Shown piece by piece: positions 1 to 8,439 of a stretch of DNA of 64,000 nt. How positions within the stretch are numbered: position 1 is the first letter of the stretch; each line of letters begins with the position of its first letter. Where the stretch lies: NCBI RefSeq assembly GCF_003601985.1, contig NZ_QZXA01000003.1, positions 641,300 to 705,299 on the forward strand, given 5' to 3'. The position numbers were made by a program, and so were the translations under genes. Source of the stretch: Mesorhizobium jarvisii. GTDB taxonomy: Bacteria; Pseudomonadota; Alphaproteobacteria; Rhizobiales; Rhizobiaceae. Under the pieces are notes generated by a model, which did not search any database, was not told where the DNA came from, and saw nothing but the letters and a program-made list of their open reading frames with translations.

Positions 1-854
1 GCACGCTGGAGCGCGCCGACCTCAACGCTTCGCGGCTGGTCTCGATGATGGTCGGCCGCGATCTCTCCGCCTTCTACAAGAAGGATCATCGCCCTCCGGA
101 CGCGAAGCGCGCCATCGCACTCTCGGTGCGCGGCATGTCCGACGGGCGCCTGTTGAAGAACTGCTCGTTCGACCTGCACAAAGGCGAGGTTCTGGCTCTG
201 GCAGGTCTTGTCGGCTCCGGCCGCACCGAACTCGCCCGGCTGATCTTCGGCGCCGACAAGCGCAGCGCCGGCACGCTGGAACTCGACGGCAAACCGATCT
301 CCATTGGCTCGCCGCGCGAAGCGCTCGACGCCGGCATCGCCTACCTCACCGAGGACCGCAAGGAACTCGGCCTGTTCCTCGACATGTCGATTTCCGACAA
401 CATCAGCATGGGCGTGCTGGCCAGGGACGCGCTGACCGGCGGATTGCGCGACTTCAGCGCCGCCGAAAGGCGCGCGGCGAAAGCCATTGCGGACCTGTCG
501 ATCCGCACCCGCTCGGCGCAGGCCAATGCCGGCTCGCTGTCGGGCGGCAACCAGCAGAAGGTGCTGCTCGCCCGGCTGCTGGAGACCGAGCCGAAAGTCG
601 TCATCCTCGACGAGCCGACGCGCGGCGTCGATGTCGGCGCCAAGTCGGAAATCTACCGGCTGATCGACAACCTCGCCAACCGGGGCATCGCCATCCTGAT
701 GATCTCCAGCGAATTGCCCGAGGTGATCGGCGTCGCCGACCGCGTGCTGGTGATGCGCGACGGCGCCATAGCAGGCGAGGTGACGACATCCGGAGGCGAG
801 CCGCTGCGTCAGGAGGCAATCATGGAACTTGCGACGGGAGCGGCCCAGGAATGA
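1..854 (+). CDS. Sugar ABC importer ATPase (CUT2, RbsA-like), 5' end missing
   Basis: ATPase of a ribose-type sugar importer, working at the inner face of the membrane. CUT2 ATPases carry two fused ABC domains; the window starts inside the gene, so only about the last 284 residues, essentially the second domain, are visible. It has the RbsA-type second-domain P-loop GLVGSGRTE, the signature LSGGNQQK and Walker [13 protein letters not shown]. The stop codon overlaps the ATG of the permease gene (ATGA), so the two are translationally coupled. Substrate is unknown; the nearby epimerase suggests a ketose or pentose. Family assignment is firm. Confidence 0.93.
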   Translation, partial: TLERADLNASRLVSMMVGRDLSAFYKKDHRPPDAKRAIALSVRGMSDGRLLKNCSFDLHKGEVLALAGLVGSGRTELARLIFGADKRSAGTLELDGKPISIGSPREALDAGIAYLTEDRKELGLFLDMSISDNISMGVLARDALTGGLRDFSAAERRAAKAIADLSIRTRSAQANAGSLSGGNQQKVLLARLLETEPKVVILDEPTRGVDVGAKSEIYRLIDNLANRGIAILMISSELPEVIGVADRVLVMRDGAIAGEVTTSGGEPLRQEAIMELATGAAQE

Positions 855-1843
855 CCGACAGAACGACGACGAGCGTGGATCAGGCGGCGGTCAGGAGCCG
901 GCGGCTGCGCACGGCCTTCGCGGCGCTCGGCATGCTGCCGGTGCTGGTGCTGCTGGCGGCGGGCTTCCAGTTCATCAATCCGCGTTTCCTCACCGAGACC
1001 AATCTGCTCATCGTCACGCAGCAATCGTCGATCAACATCGTGCTCGCGGCCGGCATGACCTTCGTCATCCTGACCGGCGGCATCGACCTGTCGGTCGGCT
1101 CCATCCTTGCCGCGTCGGCAATGGTGGCGGTGCTGGTGTCCTTGGTGCCGGACTGGGGCCTGCTCGGCGTGCCGGCGGCCATCCTCGTCGGCCTCGGCTT
1201 TGGGCTCGTGAACGGGCTGCTCGTCGCCTATATCAGGCTGCCGCCCTTCATCGTCACGCTGGGTTCGCTGACGGCCGTGCGCGGCATCGCCCGCCTGCTC
1301 GGGCAGGACACGACGGTGTTCAATTCGGACCTGCCGTTCGACTTCATCGGCAATGGCTCGCTGTTCGGCATCCCCTGGCTGGTCGTCATCGCGCTGTCGG
1401 TCGTGGTGCTGTCCTGGCTGGTGCTCAAGCGCACCGTGCTCGGCACCTGGATCTATGCCGTCGGCGGCAATGCCGAGGCAGCGCGGCTGACCGGCATCAA
1501 GGTGCCGCTGGTGCTGCTGTTCGTCTATGGCGTGTCGGGCCTGCTCGCCGGCCTCGGCGGCGCCATGTCGGCGGCAAGGCTTTATGCCGCCAACGGCCTG
1601 CAGCTCGGCCAGTCCTACGAGCTCGACGCCATCGCCGCCGTCATCCTCGGCGGCACCAGCTTCGTCGGCGGCGTCGGCTCGATCTGGGGCACGCTGATCG
1701 GCGGCCTGATCATCGCGGTGCTCTCCAACGGGCTCATCTTGGCCGGTGTCTCGGACATCTGGCAGTACATCATCAAGGGATTGGTCATCATCGTGGCGGT
1801 CGCCCTCGACCGCTACCGGCTCCAGGCAGGGGCGAGAACGTGA
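851..1843 (+). CDS. Sugar ABC importer permease (CUT2, RbsC-like)
   Basis: Inner-membrane permease of the ribose-type importer, 330 residues, the usual length for the family. Many hydrophobic segments are visible, with the conserved motif GGIDLSVGS at about residues 77-85 and the C-terminal block [11 protein letters not shown], both typical of BPD_transp_2 (RbsC/XylH) permeases. The ATG overlaps the stop of the ATPase gene by four bases. The binding-protein gene follows 80 bases downstream. The order ATPase, permease, binding protein is usual for CUT2 operons. Substrate cannot be read from the permease. Confidence 0.95.
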   Translation: MTDRTTTSVDQAAVRSRRLRTAFAALGMLPVLVLLAAGFQFINPRFLTETNLLIVTQQSSINIVLAAGMTFVILTGGIDLSVGSILAASAMVAVLVSLVPDWGLLGVPAAILVGLGFGLVNGLLVAYIRLPPFIVTLGSLTAVRGIARLLGQDTTVFNSDLPFDFIGNGSLFGIPWLVVIALSVVVLSWLVLKRTVLGTWIYAVGGNAEAARLTGIKVPLVLLFVYGVSGLLAGLGGAMSAARLYAANGLQLGQSYELDAIAAVILGGTSFVGGVGSIWGTLIGGLIIAVLSNGLILAGVSDIWQYIIKGLVIIVAVALDRYRLQAGART

Positions 1844-1923
1844 GTGACCGAGTCGCCGGCATCAAAGACCGGCTTGTGTAACGCACCGTGAGAGGCGCGG
1901 GGCATCAGGAGGAAGTAAGCGTA

Positions 1924-2862
1924 ATGAAGACCATCGCCAAACTGCTCTGCGGCGCCGCGTTCGCGGCCGTCGCCATCGCGCCGGCATCGGCCAAGGACCT
2001 CAACAAGGTCGGCATCTCGGTCGGCCTGCTCGGCAACCCCTTCTTCGTCGCCACCATCAAAGGCATCGAGGACGCGGCCAAGAAGATCAATCCGAAGGTC
2101 GAGGTGACGTCGGTATCGGCCGACTATGACCTCAACAAGCAGGTCTCGCAGGTCGATTCCTTCATCGCCGCGGGCGTCGACGTGATCATGCTCAACGCGG
2201 TCGACGCCAAGGCGATCGCGCCGGCGGTGAAGAAGGCACAGGCCGCCGGCATCATCGTCGCCGCCTTCGACGTCTCGGCGCCGGGCGCCGACGTCACCGT
2301 GATGACCAACAACGTCAAGGCCGGCGAGGAGGCCTGCCAGTATCTGGTCGATCATACCGGCGGCAAGGGCGACTACGTCATCCTCAACGGCCCGGCATCC
2401 TCGTCGATCCTGGAGCGGGTCAAGGGCTGCAAGAACGTGCTTTCGCAGCATGCCGATATCAAGATCCTGTCCGACGACCAGAACGCCGAAGGTTCGCGCG
2501 ACGGCGGCCTGAAAGTGTTCCAGTCGCTGCTCACCCGCTTCGACAAGATCGACGCGGTGTTCGCCATCAACGACCCGACGGCGATCGGCGCCCAGCTTGC
2601 CGCCAAGCAGCTCAACCGCTCCGAGTTCATCTTCACCGCGGTCGACGGCGCGCCCGATATCGAAAAGGAGCTCTCTTCCGGCACCTCGATGATCAAGGCC
2701 TCGGCCTCGCAGGATCCCTATGTGATGGCCGGCCAGTCGCTGACGATGGCGGCCGAGCTGCTTGCCGGCAAGAAGCCGGCCGAGGCCACCGTGCTGCTCG
2801 ATCCCAAGCTGATCACCGCCGAAAACCTGAAGGACTACAAGGGCTGGACCGCGGCCCGCTGA
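1924..2862 (+). CDS. Sugar-binding protein of CUT2 importer (RbsB-like)
   Basis: Periplasmic binding protein that delivers sugar to the preceding permease. The start at 1924 gives a clean signal peptide (MKTIAKLLCGAAFAAVAIAP, cleavage probably after ASA) and has the purine-rich AGGAGGAAG stretch upstream; an in-frame upstream start at 1888 would spoil the signal peptide. The mature protein is a type I periplasmic-binding (Peripla_BP_4) fold with the usual GLLGNPFF and AFDVSAPGADVTV segments. Length is 312 residues. A strong hairpin follows the stop codon and could stabilise this part of the mRNA, as is common for abundant binding proteins. Confidence 0.93.
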   Translation: MKTIAKLLCGAAFAAVAIAPASAKDLNKVGISVGLLGNPFFVATIKGIEDAAKKINPKVEVTSVSADYDLNKQVSQVDSFIAAGVDVIMLNAVDAKAIAPAVKKAQAAGIIVAAFDVSAPGADVTVMTNNVKAGEEACQYLVDHTGGKGDYVILNGPASSSILERVKGCKNVLSQHADIKILSDDQNAEGSRDGGLKVFQSLLTRFDKIDAVFAINDPTAIGAQLAAKQLNRSEFIFTAVDGAPDIEKELSSGTSMIKASASQDPYVMAGQSLTMAAELLAGKKPAEATVLLDPKLITAENLKDYKGWTAAR

Positions 2863-2873
2863 TCACTCCAACA

Positions 2874-2901
2874 GGCGCGGCCGGATTTGTCCGGCCGCGC
2901 C
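2874..2901 (+). terminator. Strong intergenic hairpin after binding-protein gene
   Basis: Perfect 12-bp inverted repeat (GGCGCGGCCGGA, loop TTTG, then its complement) starting 12 bases after the binding-protein stop and followed by the pyrimidine-rich TCTCTT. It may act as a weak terminator or an mRNA 3'-end stabiliser that raises binding-protein expression relative to the epimerase gene. The T-run is poor, so full termination is uncertain. Confidence 0.6.
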
Positions 2902-2931
2902 TCTCTTCATCGCCGCAAACCGGAGACGACC

Positions 2932-3825
2932 ATGGCGCGCATCGGAATCCATTCTTTCGTCTGGTCGGCAAGCTCGGCACAGAGCGAGCTTGAACGCACG
3001 CTGGCCAACACCAGGGAGGCCGGCTTCGACCTGATCGAATTCTCCTATCTCGACCCGGCCGATGTCGACATTGGCGGGCTTGCCAAACGCATCGCCGATC
3101 TCGGCCTCGGCATGGCGATCAGCATCGGATTGCCTGGTGACGGCGACATATCGAGCGCCGACAAGGCGGTCGCCGCGCGCGGCGTCGAGATCCTCAACCA
3201 GACCATCGCGCTGACGCGCGATCTTGGCGGCCGCAAGGTCGCCGGCATCCTGTCGGCCGGCCATGGCCTGCAGATCGAAGCGCCGACGCGCGATCAATGG
3301 AACCGCAGCACTGCTGCGCTGGCGAAAGTCGCCGAGACGGCGAAGGCGGCCGGCGTCACGCTCAATCTCGAAATCGTCAACCGCTTCGAAAGCAATCTGC
3401 TCAACACCGCCGCGCAAGGTCTCGCCTTCATCGAGGATACCGGCTCGGACAACATCTTCCTGCACCTCGACACGTTCCACATGAACATCGAGGAGGCCGA
3501 TGTCGGGCTGGCCATCCGCCACGCCGCGGGCAAGATCGGCTATGTCCATATCGGCGAGAGCCATCGGGGTTTCCTCGGCACCGGCAATATCGACTTCGCG
3601 GCGATTTTCGATGCGCTGACGGCCATCGGCTATGCTGACGATCTCAGCTTCGAATCCTTCTCCTCGGAGATCGTCGACGAGAACCTGTCGAAGAAGACCG
3701 CCATCTGGCGCAATCTGTGGGCCGACAATATGGCGCTCGCCAAGCACGCGCGCGCCTTCATCGGCCTTGGGCTCGAGACGGCGCGGCGCAAGGCGGAACT
3801 GGTCTCTGCCCGTCACAAGCCGTAG
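2932..3825 (+). CDS. Ketose 3-epimerase-like TIM-barrel enzyme
   Basis: Xylose-isomerase-like TIM barrel of the D-tagatose/D-psicose/L-ribulose 3-epimerase family, which interconverts ketoses at C3. The four metal and catalytic residues are present: E147 (LNLEIVNRFE), D180 (FLHLDTFHMN), H206 (YVHIGESHRG) and E241 (LSFESFSSE). Their spacing equals that recalled for Pseudomonas cichorii D-tagatose 3-epimerase, shifted by five. The start at 2932 follows the purine-rich CGGAGACGA. The gene follows the CUT2 importer in the same direction, which suggests that it acts on the imported sugar. The exact substrate is not determined. Confidence 0.85.
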   Translation: MARIGIHSFVWSASSAQSELERTLANTREAGFDLIEFSYLDPADVDIGGLAKRIADLGLGMAISIGLPGDGDISSADKAVAARGVEILNQTIALTRDLGGRKVAGILSAGHGLQIEAPTRDQWNRSTAALAKVAETAKAAGVTLNLEIVNRFESNLLNTAAQGLAFIEDTGSDNIFLHLDTFHMNIEEADVGLAIRHAAGKIGYVHIGESHRGFLGTGNIDFAAIFDALTAIGYADDLSFESFSSEIVDENLSKKTAIWRNLWADNMALAKHARAFIGLGLETARRKAELVSARHKP

Positions 3826-3953
3826 GGCGGTCGCGGATTTCCCAAGACGCCCAGGCGCGTAAACGCCGCTCGTTGTCGTCGCGCATGCATTGCCGCCGTC
3901 CCATGCATCGGCTATCCGACCGCTGCGATACATGAAGCAGAAGGAAACCCGGC

Positions 3954-4307
3954 ATGACCAATAAGACGATCCTCAAATTCGGCGCGATCGAACACGCGGA
4001 AGCCGGCGACCTGCCTGGCTGGGTCGTGGTCGAGGGCCACCCGACCATGCAAACCGCCGTCCAGCACACGACGGAAGACGGCAAGGTGATGTCGGGCACG
4101 TGGCGGGCGTCGCCCGGCACCTATCATGCGACCTACACCGACTATGAATTCGTGCACATGATCGCCGGCCGCATCATCATCACGCCCGACGGCGGCACAC
4201 CTGTCGAAGTCGGCCCGGGCGACGCTTTCGTGGTGGAAGCCGATTTCAAGGGAACCTGGAAGATCGTCGAGCCGGTTACCAAGCATTTCGTCGTCCGGGT
4301 GGCCTGA
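3954..4307 (+). CDS. Small cupin-domain protein (DUF861/EutQ-like)
   Basis: 117-residue single-domain cupin with the profile of DUF861 proteins: a conserved W-rich centre (VMSGTWRASPG), then YEFVHMIAGRIIITPDGG and VGPGDAFVVEADFKGTW. These small beta-barrels often sit in sugar or amine catabolic operons and can act as sugar-binding or isomerase-like proteins, but no catalytic role can be assigned. It follows the epimerase by 128 bases in the same direction. The AGAAGGAAA stretch before the ATG is a good ribosome site. Confidence 0.8.
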   Translation: MTNKTILKFGAIEHAEAGDLPGWVVVEGHPTMQTAVQHTTEDGKVMSGTWRASPGTYHATYTDYEFVHMIAGRIIITPDGGTPVEVGPGDAFVVEADFKGTWKIVEPVTKHFVVRVA

Positions 4308-4404
4308 ACCAGCCGTCTCGACAGCAGGAGCAGGCAGGTCGGCAATGCGCCGACCTGCAAGTGGCGCGGACCACGCGGTTCAATTCGCAACGCCACCGTC
4401 TTTA

Positions 4405-4429
4405 TTTGTATCTGATCTGCTGATACATA
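4405..4429. promoter_or_regulatory. Candidate operator, copy 1 (upstream of ArsR-type regulator)
   Basis: Inverted repeat TTTGTATC - 9 bases - GATACATA, arms matching at 7 of 8 positions, 26 bases before the regulator start at 4456. The same arrangement with the same 9-base spacer recurs before the GH51 gene and before the CUT1 binding-protein gene. I infer that it is the binding site of the ArsR-type regulator itself. Confidence 0.5.
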
Positions 4430-4455
4430 ACCCCGTGCGACCAGTGCGGGGCCAT

Positions 4456-5382
4456 ATGTCGAATGAAATCATGGTCGTCGATCCGCTTGAGCGGCTCGAC
4501 CTGTTGAAGAGCCTCGCGAGCGAGGTTCGGGTCCGGATTCTCGACCTGCTGCACCGCAAGGGGCCGAAAAACGTCAATCAGGTGGCCGAAGAACTGGGTC
4601 TTCCGCAATCGACAATTTCGGCAAACATCCAGGTTCTTGTCGATGTCGGTCTGATCGAGACGAAATCACAGAAGGCGCGCAAGGGAAGCCAGAAGGTCTG
4701 TTATTCGACCTTCTCGGAGCTGGTTGTCGTCTTCAAGGACCGCACCCCGGCGCAGGATCTCGGCGTCATAGAAGTGGCGATGCCGCTTGGTCTCTACACA
4801 AGATGCGAAGTTTCCGCTCCCTGCGGCCTGTGTTCAACGGACGGCGTCATCGGACTTCTCGATGTGCCCGATACCTTCCTCGATCCTGACCGTATGCGGG
4901 CCGGGCTGCTGTGGTTCACGCGCGGCTTCGTCGAATACCAGTTTCCCAACAATGCGACGCTTGCCAATGCCAAAGTCGGCGGGCTGGAGCTGGCGATGGA
5001 GCTTTCGTCCGAGGTGCCGGGCACATCGAAGGACTGGCCATCGGACATCACGGTCGCGATCAACGGACACGAGATCGATACCTGGACGGCGCCGGCCGAC
5101 TATGGCGACAAGCGCGGCAAGCATACGCCCGGCTGGTGGAAGCTGGCCGGATCGCAGTATGGCGACCTCGCACACTGGCGCGTCACCAACAACGGCACCT
5201 ATCGCAACAACGACAAGGTTTCCAAATGCTCGCTGGCTGATCTGGAGCTCGAACGGCACCGCTCGATCCGGATACGTATCGGTGTGAAGGAAGATGCGCG
5301 TCACCCAGGCGGCATAAACATCTTCGGCAGCGGCTTCGGCAATTACAGCAACGACATCGTTCTGCGCCTGCTGAAGGCTTGA
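4456..5382 (+). CDS. ArsR-type winged-helix regulator with large C-terminal domain
   Basis: 308-residue protein, far longer than a normal ArsR repressor (about 100). Residues 10-70 form an ArsR-like winged helix (LKSLASEVRVRILDLL, then the recognition helix LPQSTISANIQVL). The remaining 220 residues are a separate domain with a cysteine cluster at C117, C123 and C126 and aromatic, Asn/Gly-rich stretches such as YRNNDKVSK and GSGFGNYSNDI, perhaps a sugar-binding beta-sandwich. Its place next to an arabinofuranosidase and a CUT1 importer suggests a sugar-responsive local regulator. The start at 4456 is preferred to 4345 because the latter would place the operator inside the gene. Confidence 0.8.
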   Translation: MSNEIMVVDPLERLDLLKSLASEVRVRILDLLHRKGPKNVNQVAEELGLPQSTISANIQVLVDVGLIETKSQKARKGSQKVCYSTFSELVVVFKDRTPAQDLGVIEVAMPLGLYTRCEVSAPCGLCSTDGVIGLLDVPDTFLDPDRMRAGLLWFTRGFVEYQFPNNATLANAKVGGLELAMELSSEVPGTSKDWPSDITVAINGHEIDTWTAPADYGDKRGKHTPGWWKLAGSQYGDLAHWRVTNNGTYRNNDKVSKCSLADLELERHRSIRIRIGVKEDARHPGGINIFGSGFGNYSNDIVLRLLKA

Positions 5383-5442
5383 GAGCATATTTGGCCCTTG
5401 ACGGCCGAACCAACTCCGCCCTTAACTGACCCACGATCCGGA

Positions 5443-5467
5443 TATAGATCGGAAAGTCGGATTGATA
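5443..5467. promoter_or_regulatory. Candidate operator, copy 2 (upstream of GH51 gene), degenerate
   Basis: TATAGATC - 9 bases - GATTGATA, each arm matching the copy-1/copy-3 consensus at 6 of 8 positions, 20 bases upstream of the GH51 start. The surrounding bases hold overlapping GGATT/AATCC and GATC inverted repeats, so the exact operator centre is uncertain. Confidence 0.35.
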
Positions 5468-5486
5468 ATCCGCAGTGGGAGGGATC

Positions 5487-6992
5487 ATGAAGGCCAGAGT
5501 CACGGCGAACGCGGCCTATACCGTCGCAGATATCGACAAGCGTCTCTATGGCTCGTTTCTCGAGCATCTTGGTCGGGCGGTCTACACGGGCATCTACGAG
5601 CCCGGACATCCGCAAGCGGACGCACAGGGAATGCGCAAGGACGTGATCGAGCTGGTACGTGCGCTCGACACGCCGATCTGCCGCTACCCCGGTGGCAACT
5701 TCGTGTCCGCCTACAATTGGGAAGATGGCATAGGCCCAAAGGAGAACCGCCCGCGGCGGCTCGATCTTGCATGGCGCACCACGGAGCCGAACCTGGTTGG
5801 CATCCACGAATTCGCCGACTGGGCCGAAAAAGCCGGCACCGAGATGATGCTTGCCGTCAATCTCGGCTCCCGCGGCCTCGACGAGGCGCGGGCCTTCGTC
5901 GAATACGTCAATCACCCGGGCGGCAGCTACTGGTCAGATCTCAGGGCCAAGAACGGACGCGCGCAACCCTGGAACTGCCGCCTCTGGTGTCTCGGCAATG
6001 AAATGGACGGCCCCTGGCAGGTCGGCCACAAGTCGGCGAGCGAATACGGGCATCTCGCCAACGAGACCGCCAAGGCGTTGCGCGGCCTCGACCCGACGGT
6101 GGAACTGGTCGTCTGCGGCTCGTCGCATTCCAATATGCCGACCTATCCCCAGTGGGAAGCGACCGTGCTGGAAGCGACCTACGAGCAGGTCGACTACATC
6201 TCTCTCCACATGTATTTCGAGAATTACGAGAAGAATACGGCCGAATATCTCGCTCTTCCGGCCAAGCTCGACCGCTACATCGGCACCGTCGCGGGCATCA
6301 TCGACTACGTGAAGGCCAAGACCCGCTCGAAGCGGGACGTGAAGATCTCCTTCGACGAGTGGAACGTCTGGTACCATCAGCGCAAGCAGGACGCCGAGCG
6401 CATGCGCGGCTGGGACTGGCCGGAAGCGCCCAGGCTTTTGGAAGACATCTACAATTTCGAGGACGTGCTGCAGGTCGGCTGCATCCTCAACACCTTCATC
6501 CGCCGGTCGGATGTTGTTCGCATCGCCTGCATTGCGCAGCTGGTGAACGTAATCGCGCCGATCATGACCGACCCCGGCGGCAGCGCCTGGCGGCAAACGA
6601 TCTACTGGCCTTTTATGCTGGCCTCCAGGTACGGCCGCGGCACCGCGCTGCAACTCGCGGTCGAGGTGCCTACCTATGACGCGGCCGTAGCCGACAAGGT
6701 GCCGTGGCTCGACATTGCAGGCGTGCACAATTCGAACGCCGGCACGCTGACCTTCTTCGCAATCAATCGGCATGGGTCCGAGACGATAGAGGCCGAAATC
6801 GCCCTCGAGCGGTTCGCCGCCAAGTCCATCGAGCACACGATCATCCGTCATGACGATCTTGAGGCCTGCAACACCAAGGACGCGCCGGACAACGTAGCAC
6901 CGGTCAAAGGCAACGGGGCAACGCTCAACAGCAAGGGAATGACGCTGAACTTGCCGCCGCACTCCTACTCGATGGTGCGTGTGACGCTTTGA
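5487..6992 (+). CDS. abfA: Alpha-L-arabinofuranosidase, GH51
   Basis: Retaining exo-glycosidase that releases terminal L-arabinofuranose from arabinans, arabinoxylan fragments or arabinosides. The 501-residue length is typical of GH51. The acid/base glutamate is E172 (CLGNEMDGPW) and the nucleophile is E291 (SFDEWNVWY), only three residues off the numbering recalled for the Geobacillus enzyme. YPGGNFVS and EPGHPQAD are also conserved. No signal peptide is visible, so it is probably cytoplasmic and acts on imported oligosaccharides, in line with the CUT1 importer downstream. The start at 5487 follows a GGGAGGG ribosome site; an in-frame ATG at 5475 lies too close upstream. Confidence 0.95.
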   Translation: MKARVTANAAYTVADIDKRLYGSFLEHLGRAVYTGIYEPGHPQADAQGMRKDVIELVRALDTPICRYPGGNFVSAYNWEDGIGPKENRPRRLDLAWRTTEPNLVGIHEFADWAEKAGTEMMLAVNLGSRGLDEARAFVEYVNHPGGSYWSDLRAKNGRAQPWNCRLWCLGNEMDGPWQVGHKSASEYGHLANETAKALRGLDPTVELVVCGSSHSNMPTYPQWEATVLEATYEQVDYISLHMYFENYEKNTAEYLALPAKLDRYIGTVAGIIDYVKAKTRSKRDVKISFDEWNVWYHQRKQDAERMRGWDWPEAPRLLEDIYNFEDVLQVGCILNTFIRRSDVVRIACIAQLVNVIAPIMTDPGGSAWRQTIYWPFMLASRYGRGTALQLAVEVPTYDAAVADKVPWLDIAGVHNSNAGTLTFFAINRHGSETIEAEIALERFAAKSIEHTIIRHDDLEACNTKDAPDNVAPVKGNGATLNSKGMTLNLPPHSYSMVRVTL

Positions 6993-6993
6993 G

Positions 6994-7018
6994 TTAATAT
7001 CCTGATATCGGATACATA
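6994..7018. promoter_or_regulatory. Candidate operator, copy 3 (upstream of CUT1 binding-protein gene)
   Basis: TTAATATC - 9 bases - GATACATA, 89 bases before the binding-protein start. The right arm is identical to copy 1 and the spacer length is the same. It begins just past the abfA stop codon and marks the likely start of a second transcription unit. Confidence 0.5.
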
Positions 7019-7106
7019 TCGTAAAATCCGTTGCAGGCGGATCGGTTTGGTGTAGCATTGAAACGTTCAAGGCGGATCTAACCGCCGTACTCGGGAGGAA
7101 GCTGAG

Positions 7107-8381
7107 ATGAACTTTCGCAGGATGATGGCCATAGCGGTGGTTGCGGCCGGAGGAATCTGGGCCGTCGCGGCCCAGGCCGAAGAAACCGTCATGTGGTGGG
7201 ATTTCCTCGGCGGCGGCGACGGTGTGCGCATGAAGCAGATGATCGCCGACTTCAACGCCGCCCACACCGGCAAGATCAAGATCGACGCCACGACGCTGGA
7301 GTGGGGCACGCCCTTCTACTCGAAGGTGCAGACCTCCGCCGCGGTCGGTGAGGCGCCAGACGTCATGACCTATCATGCCAGCCGTATCCCCCTGGCGGTG
7401 AGCCAGGACATTCTCGAAGAAATCACCGCCGACGACATGAGCAAGATGGGCCTCTCGGCCTCGGACTTCGCCCAGACGACGATGGGCGCCGTGACGGTCG
7501 ACGGCAAGCAATACGCAGTGCCGCTCGATACCCATCCGATCGTCCTGTACTACAATCGCGTCCTCCTGAAGAAGGCAGGCGTGCTCGGCGACGACGGCCG
7601 TCCCGTGGGTATGAAAAACAAGGAGGAATTCACCGCGACACTGCAGAAGTTGAAGGATGCCGGCGTCGAGTTCCCGCTGGGCAGCGTCACCGCCGACGGC
7701 AACTTCATGTACCGCACCATCTATTCGCTGGTGTGCCAGCAAGGCGGCGAGCTTCTGACGGGCAACGAATTCCTCGCCGGCGACAACGGCAAGAAGCTGG
7801 CGAACGCGTTGGCGGTTCTGCAAGGGTGGACGAAGACCGGGCTGCAGTCGACCTATACGGACTATCCCGCAACCGTCGCCCTGTTCACCTCGGGCAAGGC
7901 CGCTATGATGATCAACGGCGTCTGGGAAGTTCCCACGATGACCGACCTCGCCAAGCAAGGCAAGCTGTTCGACTGGGGCGCCGTCGAGATCCCGGTGATC
8001 TTCGACAAACCGTGCACCTATGCGGACAGCCATTCGTTCGCAATCCCGAAGAACAAGGGCAAGGAGCTCAGCCCGGAAAAGCGTGCCGCCGTTCTCGAGG
8101 TGATCTCATGGATCGACAAGCACTCGCTGTTCTGGGCCACGGCAGGCCACATCCCGGCATACAAGCCAGTCACCGAGTCGGCCGAATACAAGGCAATGCA
8201 GCCCAATGCGACCTACTCGACGCTGACGGCCAACATGATCTTCGATCCGAAGTCGACCAAGGCCGGTGTCGCCGGGCCGATCTTCGACATCATGTCCAAT
8301 TATTTCGTGCCGACCCTCAACGGCGAGATGGACCCAGGCGAGGCGGTGAAATCCATCAAGGAAGAGCTGAACAGCATGTAG
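7107..8381 (+). CDS. Sugar ABC importer substrate-binding protein (CUT1)
   Basis: Extracellular solute-binding protein of family 1, 424 residues. The N-terminus is a typical Sec signal (MNFRRMMAIAVVAAGGIWAV, cleavage after AQA). The mature part has the usual features: MWWDFLGGGDG near the start, YAVPLDTHPIVLYYN in the hinge region and GKAAMMINGVWEVP. An aromatic-rich pocket is expected. GGGAGGAAGC gives a strong ribosome site. With the neighbouring GH51 gene, the likely ligand is an arabino-oligosaccharide or arabinoside; this is inference from context. Confidence 0.93.
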   Translation: MNFRRMMAIAVVAAGGIWAVAAQAEETVMWWDFLGGGDGVRMKQMIADFNAAHTGKIKIDATTLEWGTPFYSKVQTSAAVGEAPDVMTYHASRIPLAVSQDILEEITADDMSKMGLSASDFAQTTMGAVTVDGKQYAVPLDTHPIVLYYNRVLLKKAGVLGDDGRPVGMKNKEEFTATLQKLKDAGVEFPLGSVTADGNFMYRTIYSLVCQQGGELLTGNEFLAGDNGKKLANALAVLQGWTKTGLQSTYTDYPATVALFTSGKAAMMINGVWEVPTMTDLAKQGKLFDWGAVEIPVIFDKPCTYADSHSFAIPKNKGKELSPEKRAAVLEVISWIDKHSLFWATAGHIPAYKPVTESAEYKAMQPNATYSTLTANMIFDPKSTKAGVAGPIFDIMSNYFVPTLNGEMDPGEAVKSIKEELNSM

Positions 8382-8389
8382 GGCTCAAA

Positions 8390-8422
8390 GGCTGGGACCG
8401 CCCGCCCAGGGCCGCCCCAGCC
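8390..8422 (+). repeat. Hairpin between binding-protein and permease genes
   Basis: GGCTGGG and its complement CCCAGCC enclose 19 GC-rich bases just after the binding-protein stop. There is no T-run, so it probably does not terminate. Like the hairpin at 2874 it may stabilise the binding-protein message. Confidence 0.4.
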
Positions 8423-8439
8423 GTGTTCGAGGAAGAGCC

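Noticed and set aside
829..1881. 350-residue alternative + frame over the RbsC-like permease
   Set aside because: Arg- and His-rich shadow of the permease gene, which has clear family motifs and coupling to the ATPase.
5934..8033. 699-residue open frame on the minus strand opposite abfA and the binding-protein gene
   Set aside because: It overlaps two well-supported + strand genes and its translation has no recognisable family, only the composition expected from high-GC antisense.
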